Shown: positions 24,125 to 36,879 of the stretch, one piece after another
Position numbering within the stretch: position 1 is the stretch's first letter
How the letters are laid out: every line of letters starts with the position of its first letter
Notes under the pieces: generated by a model
Seen by the model: only the letters and a program-made list of their open reading frames with translations
Database searches by the model: none
Told to the model about the DNA's origin: nothing
DNA from: Cylicocyclus nassatus
Taxonomy: Eukaryota; Nematoda; Chromadorea; Rhabditida; Strongylidae
Reading direction: 5' to 3'
NCBI GenBank assembly: GCA_958299035.1
Contig: CATQJL010000305.1
Coordinates: 75,856,792 to 75,920,791 of the forward strand
DNA: 64,000 nt
Position numbers and translations under genes: made by a program

Positions 24125-26830
24125 AAATAACCTTAAGAAGACGGTTCAAAAAGGGAATTTTGTAGTATGTTGTTTTGTTTTTGTTTTGTAGTATGCTTTT
24201 TTCATTTTGTAGTATGCTCATCGTCACACTGGCGCTTACCGTAAAAATTCTTCAATATTTCAAAATGCTTTCAAATACAAAAGGACAGTTGTGCCGAATG
24301 CTGTGACTGCAGTCACATCACGGAAGTCTGCAAAAATTGATTATGAAGACGTATTCGGGGAAGATTGCAACATCTTCAAGGCACAATGGTTAAAGAAAAA
24401 ACTGATAATGTAGTAGTGTAGTGGAGAAGACACATGAGAATTAATAACGTTTTCTGTGAAAAAAAAAGGATCTTCTTGATTCAACAACCACCTTATCAAT
24501 AGGGACTGTATAGGTCGTGTCTTGAAAATCCGAAATTTGTGCTTACATTTGCGAACTTTCAAGATATATATACTAAATCTCGGTCAGTTCAGGTAGGCAG
24601 GACTAAGGCGAAAATAGTCGCCTCAGTTCATTATCAAGCAAGTCATCATAGGTATGTCCCAAATTATAGAAATACAGGAGAAACGGCAGTACTTTTAGTG
24701 CAGTTTGGTCGAATGAGTAAAGCAAAGGGTGAACGAGAGTTGAACGTTGGTACGAGGCCGGCTTATGGCAAAACTTCTGCTAAGCAGCGGGCCAATTTTG
24801 ATGGCGGTCACTATTGAAGCGAATCGATGATGACCGCGGCCAAAGATTCTGAACAGAAGGTGAGTTAGAAAAAATTACAACATGTCTACATAGATTTAAT
24901 GACATTTTTATTGTTAGTAGGTTCAAGCTTTGAAGAGTTCGTAAAAAGATAGGAGCTACTCTAAAGCTTTGTGCAATCAGCTGTTCGTCAATCCTTCCTG
25001 ATCGTAAGCGCCCAAATTGCATAGATTTGCGCCCTTTTGTACCGCAACGTTACGTCAATTACGAGTTACGAACTGTGCTTTGACGTAACGCGATGTGCCG
25101 AAGAAACGAGAAGAACCAAGAGAAGAACTAATCATGCGTAAGGATATCGACATTAAAGTACGGATCCAGTTGGGTGCCACATATTGTAAAATACGGAGTG
25201 GCAAGTAGATATTTCAATATCCAAGTATTCAAGATCATTTGAAACTGTACGTCCTTACAGTTAGTGAAAACAGCGCGGCACCTATCCGGACGCTTATTTG
25301 CCAGGTCAGTTTTATTGCTTAAAGGAGTCTTGTCAGTCCACCTTACGAACCTCAGCTGAGGCCCTCAGTTCAAGTCTCATGTTAATCTATAGATAGTAAC
25401 AGAAATACTGAAAGAAAACATCAAGTAGACAATCACTCATTCAAAAACTTAAAGAGATTCTGTGAGGTGAAAACTGTGTTTTCAATAACCAGTGAGTCCA
25501 AACCTTTTCAGAAATGTGCGATTATAAAGCGAACTGAGAGGGTATTTAGGCACGTAACGTTTTCGCTTCAATGAGGCCGTGTGACCAAATGTCTAGAAGC
25601 CTTGAATTAATAAGGGCTAAAAGACCTTTTTTGTCTAGCGAAGGCACGCACCCAGTATTGTTTCTTTCAGTCGTAAATGCCAGCAAAAAGTGCGAAACAA
25701 TGAAAGTTTGAAAGACCTCATAAGGTTTTACTTGAAACAAGCATGCTTGATCAGTTTATATTAGTAAACACCTAAAGGCTCTTTTACATTCCAATGCAAC
25801 TTTTCGCTTCTTTTACAGAGTTAATTAACTTCACTTATGCTAAATGGTCAACTTCTTATAAAAATTCTGCAACTAAAATTAATTATCTGGTATCTCTTTG
25901 CAAAACCGCGGTGCTCATTTCAGTCCGGAAACTTCCACTCTATCATTAGAATAAGCATAATACAAAAAGCTAATGAAGGATCAAAGAGCTAGGTCAAAAA
26001 TAAAACAGCAATATCAATCAAAAACAAAAGTTAAAAACTTCAGATGTTTAAAGCACTATGTGGGATGGAGCAAAGTACAAACCAAACCACACAAAGTGAG
26101 AACAAAGCCTTGGCTCCAAAAAAGCTAGAACTGTCAAACATATTACACGAATGATTAGTATAAAAGTTCAACGAACAGAGGACTGAATGATTAGACTCAA
26201 TTTTCTTTCACATGTCTAGAATCTAGTTTGCATTACAAGCTGTGACTCCTAGAATTAAAGTGTTTTTATCTGGTTGAGTTGAGAAGCGCTATTCTGAAAT
26301 GTCGCCCTGCTTAATCTAGCCTTGGTGTTAGGAAAGTGAGAGACAAGAAATTTCTGAGGAACACACTCAGTTTTTTTTTTCTAAACCGCAGCAGAGAGCA
26401 GTAGTGTATGAAGGAATGTTCATCCAGAGCGATGTGTCATTTTTCCATTGAGCTTTATGGCAAGAAAAATACAGCAATTTCCACGAGCTCAGTGCAAAGT
26501 AAACAAAAAAGATAGTCCACCCTCAGGCAAGCAAAGTTCGTTACACCGTAGATCGCTTTGTTTTTTGGACACAATGACCATCGATGAAAGAATTCAGACT
26601 TTCAACATTCCTGATTTCCTTTACTTTACTTACAAGAGTTAATGAGGCATCAATAGTTAAGCTTTAATCTCACCCTTCCAAATCCCAACAATACTTCTGC
26701 AGGCTGCAGAATGCACTAGCTCGCCACTATCTATACATCAGCTAATAACCACTGCATGTAAATTTTACTGGGACCGCAAATCCTCTGCTCAGCAAAGTTT
26801 TACACTAATGACATTGTCGAACATTTATTC
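24125..26830. other. Intergenic DNA, no gene recognised
   Basis: No recognised gene. GTAGTATGCT/GTAGTATGTT recurs near 24,163-24,220. A plus-strand frame at 24,539-24,817 has varied composition but no motif. An 11-bp inverted pair around ACGTTACGTCAA lies near 25,046-25,090. Confidence 0.45.
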
Positions 26831-26831
26831 A

Positions 26832-28012
26832 TCTTATATATAAAGCTGAATGTCTGTTTGTCTGTATGTATGTATGTCTATGTATGTGTACGTATGTTCC
26901 GAATAGAAAATTCCATTTCTGAACCGATCGGGACCAAACTTGGCACACATACACTACGGGCCCCGGCGGGTGTCATAGGCTACTTTTCGTCATCGATCGA
27001 TATCGATTTTATCGATTTTTATCGATTTTTTTGCTGAGTTCACCTACGGGGCTGGGAGTTGGCACAGGGGGGTAATCGAGCATGGGGATTCCGAATACAA
27101 TATTGGTTTTCGGGATTATCGATTACTTTTATCGATTTTATCGATTTTTTTGCAAAGTTTGAGCTACGGGGCTGGGAGTTGGCACAGCGGGGTAATCGAG
27201 CATGGGGATTCCGAATACAATATTGGTTTTCAGGATTATCGATTACTTTTATCGATTTTATCGATTTTTTTGCAAAGTTTGAGCTACGGGGCTGGGAGTT
27301 CGCGCAGGGGGGTAATCGAGCATGGGGATTCCGAATACAATATTGGTTTTCGGGATTATCGATTACTTTTATCGATTTTATCGATTTTTTGCAAAGTTTG
27401 AGCTAGGGGGCTGGGAGTTGGCACAGGGGGGGTAATCGAGCATGCTGATCATCCCCAAGGGGGTGATCAGCATGCTCGATTACACCCCTGTGCCAAATTC
27501 CAGCCCCCTAGCTCAAATTTTGCAAAATCGATTATAAAATCGATAGAAGTAATGGATAATTCCAAAAACTAATATTGTATTCGTAATCTGCATGCTCGAT
27601 TACACCCCTTTGCAAACTCCCAGCCCCGCAGGTCAAACTTTACAAAAAAATTGATAAAATCGATAAAAGTAATGGACGATCCTGAAAACTAATATTGTGT
27701 TCGTAATCAGCATGCTCGATTACCCCCCTGTGCAAAATCCCAGCCTCGCATGTCAAAATTTACAAAAAATCGATAAAATCAATAAAAGTAACCGATAATT
27801 CTGAAAACTAATATTGTATTCGGAATCCCCATGCTCACTTCCCCCCTGTGCCAACTCCTAGCCCTGTAGGTGAACTCTGCGAAAAAATCGATAAAAATCG
27901 GTAAGATCGACATCGATCGATAACGAAAAGTGGACTGTGACACGCGCCGGGGCCCGAAGTGTATGTGTGCCAAGTTTGGTCCGGATACGGCGGAGCCGGG
28001 TAAGCCAGCTAG
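26832..28012 (+). mobile_element. Non-autonomous Helitron, complete ends
   Basis: The 5' end is TC (TCTTATATATAAAGCTGAAT) preceded by A. The 3' end is CTAG followed by T, with a GC-rich CGGCGGAGCCGGGT stretch just before it, matching the A|T insertion and 5'-TC...CTRR-3' signature of Helitrons. Just inside the ends are a TCTG/TATG-rich run and the sequence ACCAAACTTGGCACACAT, which recurs inverted near the 3' end. The interior is an array of ~120-bp units: three and a half direct copies (27,049-27,440), then inverted copies to about 27,960. No Rep/helicase is encoded, so it is non-autonomous and 1,181 bp long. Confidence 0.85.
27049..27960. repeat. Mirrored array of ~120-bp units inside the Helitron
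   Basis: Each unit contains GGGGCTGGGAGTTGGCACAG, GGGGTAATCGAGCATGGGGA, AATACAATATTGGTTTTC and a run of ATCGATTTT motifs. Three direct copies lie at about 27,049-27,168, 27,169-27,288 and 27,289-27,407, followed by a partial one. At about 27,455 the array flips, with ATGCTGATCATC and GATGATCAGCAT-like sequences facing each other across CCCCAAGGGGG, and continues as about four inverted, more diverged copies. The apparent 115-residue repetitive protein in the first half is just the repeat read through. Confidence 0.9.
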
Positions 28013-28014
28013 TA

Positions 28015-29035
28015 ATAGCTATAAAATTTTAAACATCATTCCAAAATCTCCTAAAGTCGTATCGTAAAATATCTTGAGTAAACCTTAAGGTGGATGCTTG
28101 AAAGTAGAAAGAGAGCAGAAAAGGGTTTTGGGGAGGCTTTGTGTTTGATGCAGACAGAAAACTATAATGAAAGTTGAAATTTCGTTCATAAGCTTTTACA
28201 ATGCCTTCGAAGGGGCCGCATACAAGCGGGTGCATGCCAGTATAAACGACTACTGTAAATAAAAAGTGAATGGAAGTAATGGAAAGTATAAAGTATTAGG
28301 TGTTGTAAAGAAAGTTCTGCCAATTCTTCTCTTAAGTACCAAAAATGAATGAGAATGCAAGGGGCTGGAATGTGTTCTTAGTGTGCGATGGCTCCAACTA
28401 GCTAACACGCTATTCAGCTCGAAAAAATGATGATCAACTAGGAAGAAATGCTCAAAAAAGGAGAAAAATCCGTTGTGCTCAGGTCTGCGAAAACGCACAT
28501 TCTTCAGATTATGGACGCGCAGTTCCAGAAGCTTGACTTGAAAATCCGTTTTATACCGTGTGTATTAGCTAGATGAAGCAGTATCCGACTATTACTTGCC
28601 CCGGTATTTGGGTCTTTTTGCAAGCACTAGCTCAGCGAATTCAGGCTTCAAAAAATCGAACTCTCCACATGTTTCAAAACGCAGCCAACGCGCTTTTTGG
28701 AAAATCTACGACATAATCTGTAGTCTAAGTACATATGACCAGAATATCGCTAGCAGCCACTCATGGTGAGGATATAAATAAAACAAATTAGCTCTGCGTC
28801 TATTGGCAAACTTTCTTTACGACCTAATAGTATAGAAATGAAAGCATTGAGTGAAGATAAGCATACGGTACTTCTACGCTTGTCAATATGACGCATTTAT
28901 AGTCATAGATTTCAATGCAATATGTCCTTCGCTGGATGTTAAAGTGTTAAAAGTAGGCGCTATAAAGCTCCTAGCGCTTTTTCTGAGTTTTTCATATATA
29001 ATATAATTTGAGAAAAATTTGACCTACACAACGCA
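28015..29035. other. Intergenic DNA, no gene recognised
   Basis: Only short frames of ordinary composition. No domain, repeat or RNA gene recognised. Confidence 0.55.
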
Positions 29036-29039
29036 TATG

Positions 29040-29224
29040 GCTAGCACAAGTTATCGTTCATGTTGGCTGCCTCCCCTACCAAGTCAGCGCTTTTGACCTC
29101 TTTCACGGTACCAGTTTACCATCCCCGAAACGTAGAGGGTTCGCTGACTCAGCAGCAGGATCGAACCTTGATCTGACTTGATCATAGCAGCGCCTAATAC
29201 CAGTACGCCACACGTACCCCTACA
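29040..29224 (-). repeat. tRNA-derived SINE, copy 2
   Basis: On the minus strand, GTGTGGCGTACTGGTATTAG (box A-like) is followed about 35 bp later by AAGGTTCGATCCTG (box B-like), the internal promoter arrangement of tRNA genes. The downstream part aligns with the copy at 7.57-7.75 kb. It cannot be folded into a proper acceptor stem by eye, and the sequence continues well beyond tRNA length, so a SINE is favoured over a tRNA gene. Confidence 0.6.
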
Positions 29225-30900
29225 CGAAGAGGTGCGCAATAATATCGTGAACAAGAACATGAGCAAATGTTATTAATTAACATCGGAAGAGAAAAACATA
29301 AGATAAGAAGAGTATAAACATTCGCAATGTGGGTCTCGTTTCTACATCACTTATCAGTAATTGACAAGTGGCCTAACTGCTGCAAGAAACTTTATGGACA
29401 TGGCGCCTATGTTTGCCAGCACAAACGAGCTGAGTTCAAAAAGAAGCCTAAAGCCGTAGTACTCTAAATGGACGTGACGTACGAGGTCGCATTCTAAGCT
29501 CAAGCTTAGCTTGATTCCGCAAGCCATTGATCTATTCACCGGCTATTTTTATCTCACTACTATCTCGCGAGCTGATAAGTCACGTCTAACGAGGGAAGGA
29601 TAACTGGTGACCGGGGCCCTTTTGGAATATGTTATATATCAATTTGCCTTGAAATGCTGATCTCGAAAGTACGTTCGTTGTACAAGTAAAATCAGATGCG
29701 GAGAAATACGGATTCTCCGAAGAATCGCTTCGCACAGGTTTTGAGATCAACGTCTCCCCTCAAATGTGATGACAAACGTTACATATCGAAAGGCCACGAC
29801 CACCTCATGATATAAAGATAGCCAGTAAATAAATTAATGGTTTGCGAAATGGAATTGAGCTTGAGCTTATTTGCGATCTCATCCGTTACATCCATCGAAA
29901 TCAACATGCTCCGCAAGCTGGAAGACGAATATGTATCAATATCAGCATGGTAAGACTTCCAGTACAGGAACCTCTCACTCAACAATCTTATGTGAATTCT
30001 TTCATTTACACACAGATTGGATTGCACTAATAATAGATTTGTTGTATCTGAATGCGACTCGTGCTGAGAAAATGCCAAACTATGTATACAGAGCACATTA
30101 TTTATTACCTAAGAAATTGAAATCACGTTGGTGTTATGTTCCTCTTTTGCATGAGTTTAAATGTATGACAACAATAAGCTATTAACATCGCATCACCTAC
30201 ATGCGCGTCATATACTTTAAGCGAATGCTTTGCTCATAATTAATGGCAGGAAATGACGAAGTATTTATAGAGCACAAGTTTTGTATCATGGATTACTATG
30301 TGGCCGATAATATTATGAGCTGGCGAAATATCACTTATTTTCATCCAATAAAATTCACTCCATTGTTATTTTAGTCTTATCCAGCACACAAGAACTAAAT
30401 TTTATGTGAAAACTCGTCCTAAAGTGGTTAGTGGCCCGATAACTTGCTTGATTTGCATGGCATGAAATAATTATGTATATTTTCACATTTAGATTACAGT
30501 TGTGCGAGTATGAATAGCGCAATACGAGGTGCAAAAACAAGAACAAAAAAATATGAGGTCGCATACGAATACAAAACATTTCAAGTGGAACGATTTGATG
30601 AGAGGAAACTACAGAATTTGAGAAGAAGTTTGCAAAATAGCTGCAAAATTGATACTTGTATTGACAGGGGAATTGCAAAGGTGTTCAGCTATGTTTGGTG
30701 CTTGATTAGTTGCTTACAAGCATCTAGTCTTGCAAAAGAAAAAGGATTTGATGCAAGCATGTATAAGAGCTTAAAAGTTAAGTTAAGATTTTTCATATTC
30801 TATGACTGCTACCATGAAGAAATCAGTACAAAAAAGACAAAGAAAAGGCATTGAAGTTGGACAGTTCTTGTATTATTCTAACATAGGTACTATTTAGTTT
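29225..30900. other. Intergenic DNA with one unassigned 114-codon frame
   Basis: A plus-strand frame at 30,510-30,854 is Lys/Arg/Glu-rich in its first half (VERFDERKLQNLRRSL) and could be a small hypothetical gene, but it has no recognised motif or convincing promoter context. Minus- and plus-strand frames overlap at 29,779-30,185 without a decisive choice between them. Nothing else is recognised. Confidence 0.35.
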
Positions 30901-31019
30901 CTACCTGCCGTAAACTGCTCATAAATGTTCGTTTCTCAATCTTCTCAACGTCTCCATATGCTTTTTTCTGGAGAAGGTACTCTATCTATTCCAAGCTTCC
31001 ATTGGCTTTGCTTTTGTCC

Positions 31020-32080
31020 ATCCACGCTTTAGACTACCCCGGTCTCTTGTCTGCTGCTTCCACAACCGTCACCCTTATTATGGATCCTCTGTTTGCGCAC
31101 GCCACTATAATATAATAATATCACAACCTCTTCTCCTGCATCTTCTAGACAATTGGAGCGACTTTCATTCTGGCATTCAAGGTCTTGCAGATGTGGCTCT
31201 TCAATGGGCACCCACGGTATACCAGTATCCTTCTTCATCGAGCTTGCGCTCTTCTTTCCGCGTGCGTATATGCATTCGCTTCCTTACAGCGTGCTGAATA
31301 CATAATAGTCCGATAGTTGTGCTTGTGTTGCATCAGCATTTGTCTATCTCATAACATTCTCGTTGAGCTTTCCCGTTACATCCAGGCTGTGCCATCGCTG
31401 CAAGTGTAAAACTCCTTTCGTAGAAGATATGTATTTCTAAAAGTGGCGCTCTTAGGCTGCGGAAACCCACGGAGCTTCCCCTTCTCGTTCCACCACTGAT
31501 TCCAAGATATTTGTAAGAAGCTGCTTGAAGTCTTCGTCAATGTTGAATATGATTACAAGTGATTATCTCTTTACATAAATTATGTCTTGTTAAATCCGCC
31601 TGGGCTTTTATTTTTACACCTCCTCAAGTTTTTCTTTCGAGTATCTTTTATCAACAGATCGTTTACGTAGAGCGGTATCCAAGGAGACTCAAGATTGAAA
31701 GGTTTTATCACGAGATTCTAATAGTGACAACGAGTAAGGGAGAGTAAATCGAATTCTGTTATATTCCAACCTTGATTGAAAATCATTGTCCTGCAGCCTT
31801 ATATCCACTGGAGATTCTTCTAGCCCATGTATCATAAGACTAGCGTATCCTTTCATAGGTCAATTTACCAAAAGGTTCTTACAGACCAGGAAGGCTGTGC
31901 GCAACCCTTCTGCTCTCTTTCTCTATCACGATCCAAGTAAAGTAGATGGTGGTACCTTTACGTATCCCTAAGTTGGAGGCAACTATGATGAACCGAAGTC
32001 TTGTTCGAGCGCTCGAAGACCATGAGAGTGTGGCTCATCAGTAGGATGGGCTTTTACGATGCGCAGACTGCGATGTCTTT
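31020..32080 (-). pseudogene. Possible decayed coding sequence, product unknown
   Basis: This stretch is visibly less AT-rich than its flanks, and its minus strand gives successive open blocks in changing frames. Examples are RSLRIVKAHPTDEPHSHGLR at about 32,075, IDEDFKQLLTNILESVVERE at about 31,540-31,480, and an acidic 69-codon frame at 31,238-31,029 starting MKKDTGIPWVPIEEP. Stops interrupt them. The pattern suggests a degraded gene or retroelement, but no diagnostic motif was identified and the assignment is inference. Confidence 0.3.
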
Positions 32081-32288
32081 TTTGTTCCATCATACCAGGA
32101 TCGTTGTGCTGGTGTAACAGTCGCTTAGCTCTCTTGACTTGATTGGTGAAAATTGAGAGCCAAGAGAATCCGATCTTCCATTACTCGTATATCGTCTAAG
32201 TGAGTTATGGAAAAGAACTTTAACAGAGGAGCTCCTGGCTATATATGGTACTATATGGATGCTACATGTCGACACAATAAAGTACATA

Positions 32289-33887
32289 CAGCGACCGCCA
32301 AAAAGTTGCAAACAAGTCGCCTTCCTTCTTTCATCGCTCATTTTCAGATGGAAAACAATGATGAAAAAACGGATGGATTGCATGGTGTGATAGAGCTCTT
32401 CAAGAGCTACAACCTACACGCTGCGTTTTCTGGAAAATATGTATCCTGAAATTGTAAAAATCTTCTTCCAAAAAAGGGCCGAAAATGGCCGCGTCACAAT
32501 GTCGCGGACAATAATTCTTCGAACGCGAAAATTTTCTTTTAGGTCTTTTTGGAGAAAAAACAAAAGTTTTCCAGACAGGTACATACTATATTGTAAGACT
32601 CATCGAGGACAATAATCGGGTAGTGGTTACTTTCAAAAAACCCGAGCTTAAATTTTATTTTGCTTCTTTTTAAAAAATAACTTTCAATTCCCTGCTTCAA
32701 GCCAAATCTTTTCAAATGGAAACCCATTCAAGGCAATCAAACAAAACTAATTACAAAATGGATGCTCTTCGCCATCTTCTATGCATCGGACGTGTGCTGG
32801 TGAGTTGCTTTGCTAAAAACGGCTTTTGACAGTGCGTGCACATGACCCCACCTGCACGTCACCACTGACTAGCACCGCTTTGCAGGCTCGTAGCTCGGCC
32901 GGCAGTCAATCTACGAGCCTACAGGTAGGCTCATTCGAAAGAGCGTGACTTCCTGGACACGATGGTATGCAAAAATATTGGGTATGAGAAACAGCGGAGA
33001 TTTGGCGGATGGGTGAAAAAGCGCAGCGTTAGCCGTATTTAGAGTGGAGACTCTTATCAACACCAAAACAGTTCTGAAGCTTCGAAATGGATCTTTTGTA
33101 AGAACACTGACAGTTTTAAACTTCCAGGATGGAACTGTAGCAAAAGAAGCTCTGGTCAACTTTAGCTGGAAATCTTTAGCCTACCACTGAAGCTGCGCTT
33201 TCTAGCCTCATCCGCCAAATCTCCGCTGTTTCTCATACTCAACCCTTTTGCACAACATCGTGTCCAGGAAGTCACGCTCTTTCGAATGAGCCTACGGCCG
33301 AGCTACAAGCCTGCAAAGCGGTGGTGAGGTGCAGGTGGGGTCATGTGCACGCACTGTCAAAAGCCATTTTTAGCAAAGCAACTCACCAGCACACGTCCGA
33401 TGCATAGAAGATGGCAAAGAGCATCCATTTTATTCAAATAGCTTTGTTTAAAGTTTTGAATGGGTTTCCATGTGAAAAAATTTGGCTTGAAGTAGGGAAT
33501 TAGAAGTTATTTTTTACAAGAAGCAAAATAAAATTCAAGCTTGGGTTTTTTTGGAAGTAACCACTACCCGATTTTTGTCCTCGATGAGTTCTACAATATA
33601 GTTTATAGAACCCGGAAAACTATGTTCTGCTCCAGAAAACACCTAAAAGAAAATATTCTCGTTTGAAGAATTATTGTCCCCCACATTGTGACGCCGCCAT
33701 ATTCGGACTTTATTTAGAAAAGTTTTAGGATACATGTTTTTCGGAAAGCGCAACGTGTATGTTGCAGCTCCTCTTGAAAACTCTATCACCCCATGCAATC
33801 CAACCATTTTTTCATCTTTGTTTTCCATCTGAAAATGAGCGATGAAAGAAGGAAGGCGACTTATCCGCAATTTTTCGGCGGTCACTG
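32289..33887. mobile_element. Tc1-like foldback element, copy A
   Basis: The ends are CAGCGACCGCCAAAAAGTTG on the left and the inverse of CAGTGACCGCCGAAAAATTG on the right, both inside TA (32,287-32,288 and 33,888-33,889). This is the classic Tc1-family terminus and target. Inverted similarity runs almost the full length in two arms of about 750 bp, with blocks such as ACGTGTGCTGGTGAGTTGCT and GGCTCATTCGAAAGAGCGTG in both arms. No transposase frame is present. It belongs to the same family as 60,941-62,577. Confidence 0.85.
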
Positions 33888-33889
33888 TA

Positions 33890-35512
33890 TATATTTAGCA
33901 TGAATACACTTTTGAAAAATACCTTAAAGGGGAAGGATACCAACTAGGCTGGCAATCGAATATGTCTATATCACTAGAAGCGCCTTTGAATGTTGATTCC
34001 AAATTTGCCTTCCTTTCTTAAGGAATTACTCTCCAAAGGATATGGGCGTTTGTATGTCCAAATTTATCACTTTTTTTTACTTTAAGTGACATAGAATTGG
34101 CGAAAAGCTTTACGAAGACGCTTGAGAGTTTAATTAATTGTCAAGTATATTGACTACAAGAAAGGACAGTCAGTGGAAAGCCTCATCGGTGTTTTTGTAG
34201 AGCTTCTCTCAATATTATGCCACTTGAAGTTTGATGAATTTGGCCATTCAAACGCTCATAACTTCTTTTGAAGAAATCATTTTGCAAAAGCAAAGATAGC
34301 AGATTTGAAACCAGCGTTCGAAGACACATCCAGTGATGATATACGTCTCGTCTTCAAATCGCCAACTTCAGTCGGTACCCTTCCATCAAATCTAACTGGC
34401 ATTGTATTTCGAGACCCCTGCAAAACTTCGCTGATAGCAGTTTGTGAAGCACAAATATAAAGCTTGACTAATTTGGGTTTCGCCTTTTTCAGTTGTATTC
34501 GGTGACAGCCAGAAATTGACCCAAAATAAAAAGACTTCACTTGGAGCTTGCTCACTAGGTTATTATGGAAAAACAGGTATGGCTATGACAGTTTCACTGC
34601 AACAATCCCCGAAATATAGCTAATGCACTGATTACTTCATATTCATAGGATTATGAAAAGTTCGGAGTTTATTCGTAAAAAATTTGAGGTAAGAACTCGC
34701 TTTACTCACTCCAAAAACTACTCCAGTCGCAATCTGGCGTATGAATGCAACGAGCATTAGGATTAAACGTCACTCTGTGCATCATCGAGGAAGAAGCGAG
34801 GTTAAATGAGTTTACGGAAAACGGAAAAAGCAGTAAACTTCATTTTTCATTGCGATCCAAAGCAGAAGTGGTGGAGCGCATTGACCTGAGCTATCTATTC
34901 TACAAAATTCGCAGCCTTAAGAGTCATTCAGGCTACCTAATCTGCTTACACGGCTCTCAAAATTAGAATCAAGAAGTGTCAAAAAGTCGAATAGAAGAAA
35001 ACCCAAAAGGCATAAGGCTTTCCGTAATCTGCAATAAGCAATGAAATGCACTGATCTTAGCTGCTTTCATAAAAACAGAAGGTATTTAAATACTCTCAGA
35101 ATGTCAGAAAAAATTGTTTAGTTGACAGGTAGCTGTGATCATTTGTAGATAAGTTAATTTGTACTGGAAGACAGAGTAGAAATCTTGGCGAAATTGAAGT
35201 CTAAAATTTTTTCTCAACCATCTAATCAACTCAACTTGCAAATTAAGGCCAGAAGTAAGCTTGGTAGGAAAAACTTGTGACTGAAATCGTCTTAAATAAA
35301 TGGAAATACTGAAATGTGCTTTGACTGGGTGCTTAAACCAGGGCATAGCTAGGGTCTGTGTGGATATCCATCAAAACAAATTACCGGATAAGTTAAGAGA
35401 AGCTCAAAAAAATAAGGGTCTCCGACGACTATTTTCCTTTTTGTTGAACTGTTTCCAAGGTCTACCCGTTTTTATCACTTTCTGAATTTCGAATCCTGAG
35501 TAAAAGCTATAA
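33890..35512. other. Intergenic DNA, no gene recognised
   Basis: A minus-strand frame at 34,277-34,555 (92 codons) has protein-like composition, but its C-terminal end overlaps the AACTTCTTTTGAAG-type sequence common to the window's mariner-like MITEs, so it is not called as a gene. CGTTTGTATG near 34,048 and an inverted-looking partner near 34,250 hint at an old inverted-repeat element. Confidence 0.4.
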
Positions 35513-35514
35513 TA

Positions 35515-35950
35515 TTAGGATGTCTCATTATTCTTTACCGTTTTTATTACAATCTTCGTCTTTTTGTATCTTCCCATTAATTGATGTGGCTTAAGTAGCC
35601 ATTTCCAAGTGAAATTTTGAGCTGAGATATAAATGACAGTCTAAAACGACCTTTACCTTAAAAAATCGTAACTCAGCCCCAAAGAATCTTAAAATTTCCA
35701 AATTTATACTCCCATATGTTTCACACATCGAACATTTAGTGGTACCATCCCGTATTAAATAAAGAAAGAATGAATGGAGTAAAATGGCAAGCTCCAACCC
35801 GAATTCCTAAGCTCCTCCCACACACGTGATCATATAGCTCATACATATAGAAGTACGATCATAGGTTTGTACCCTTTGTAGGTGCCCCAGTTCTCGAAAA
35901 ATGCTGTTGTCTAGAGCAAAAACGGTAAAAAATTATGCGACACCGCTTAA
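35515..35950 (-). mobile_element. Mariner-like MITE, TCTCATAATTTTTT family, copy 1
   Basis: The left end TTAGGATGTCTCATTATTCT, after TA at 35,513-35,514, and the right end (inverted, TTAAGCGGTGTCGCATAATT) are terminal inverted repeats. The interior shares CCAGTTCTCGAAAAATGCTG and GGTAAAAAATTATG with the copies at 36.9-37.4 and 56.0-56.5 kb, in the opposite orientation to both. It is 436 bp with no coding capacity. Confidence 0.75.
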
Positions 35951-36879
35951 ATCATCTCTTCAAAAGCTCTTCCGTTCTAGTTTTCCAGTTAATTTATCAC
36001 TTTCATAGAGAGTTCAATCTGCGGTTCCGTACTTTAAGAGGACACCAAAGCAAGTGTGAAATGCTTTTCTTTGCTGTTTTACTCTGGCCTCCGCAGACAG
36101 AAGGCGAATTGTCCAAAGACCTCTGTATGGCTTGCTAGGAATTTCTTCTACATGTTATTGGGATATGATGTTAGAAAATCTTTCAGCCAAAAATTCATGG
36201 CATGTCGTTGCAGTCCTGATAAGTCACAAAATCATAAGCATTATAAATGGTCTTACAAGATAGGGTAAAAATCAAAAATTAAAAATTAACAAAAGCATCA
36301 TAAACATCAAAGAAACATCATACATAGATCAAGAAACCTGGTTTCGGCACAACAATCAACTACTGACACGTGGGTCAAAAATATTTTTGGGAAAAAAATC
36401 ATACTCGTGCTTGCTTCAAATGTTTCTTGATTGTGCTAGAATTTATAAGTATTTATAGATTGTAACATTTACATTGGCGATGATTATTTCAAAAACAGGG
36501 TGGATTGGAGATGAATCTTATAAACGATTGGAACTTTTGTAATAACTCATTATACCAGGACTTTTTATTCACAATGATGAATCAATGGTTCAGTGTTCAC
36601 CGAAAAAATGTAAAATGGGATAGGAGTCACCGTATGCGGCAGCTAGTGTGAGTAGTCGATGCCCAATATATGAATAGCTAGTTGTGGAATTGAGCCAATT
36701 GTCAAGAGCTGAATCAAGCTGTGGCAGCGACTCGCTACATTGATGTGCCACATACATTTACAGACAAGGAAGTTCGAAACGGAATAAGCAATACTCTAAG
36801 TAAGAGTCATTCTTCTAACGGTTTCTAGAAAATTAAAAGCATTGAAAGAAAGTTGTACGTCTAGACTCATGGAAGGTTC

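Noticed and set aside
27059..27406. 115-codon repetitive protein-like frame
   Set aside because: It is three copies of the 120-bp Helitron unit, whose length is divisible by three, read through. There is no start context, splice site or domain.
29130..29222. Possible tRNA gene (box A and box B present)
   Set aside because: No acceptor stem or clear anticodon arm can be folded. The sequence continues into a shared 3' body, so a SINE explains it better.
29842..29950. Peptide ELICDLIRYIHR on the plus strand, vaguely like an Integrator subunit segment
   Set aside because: The resemblance covers only about ten residues, does not continue in any frame, and has no splice sites.
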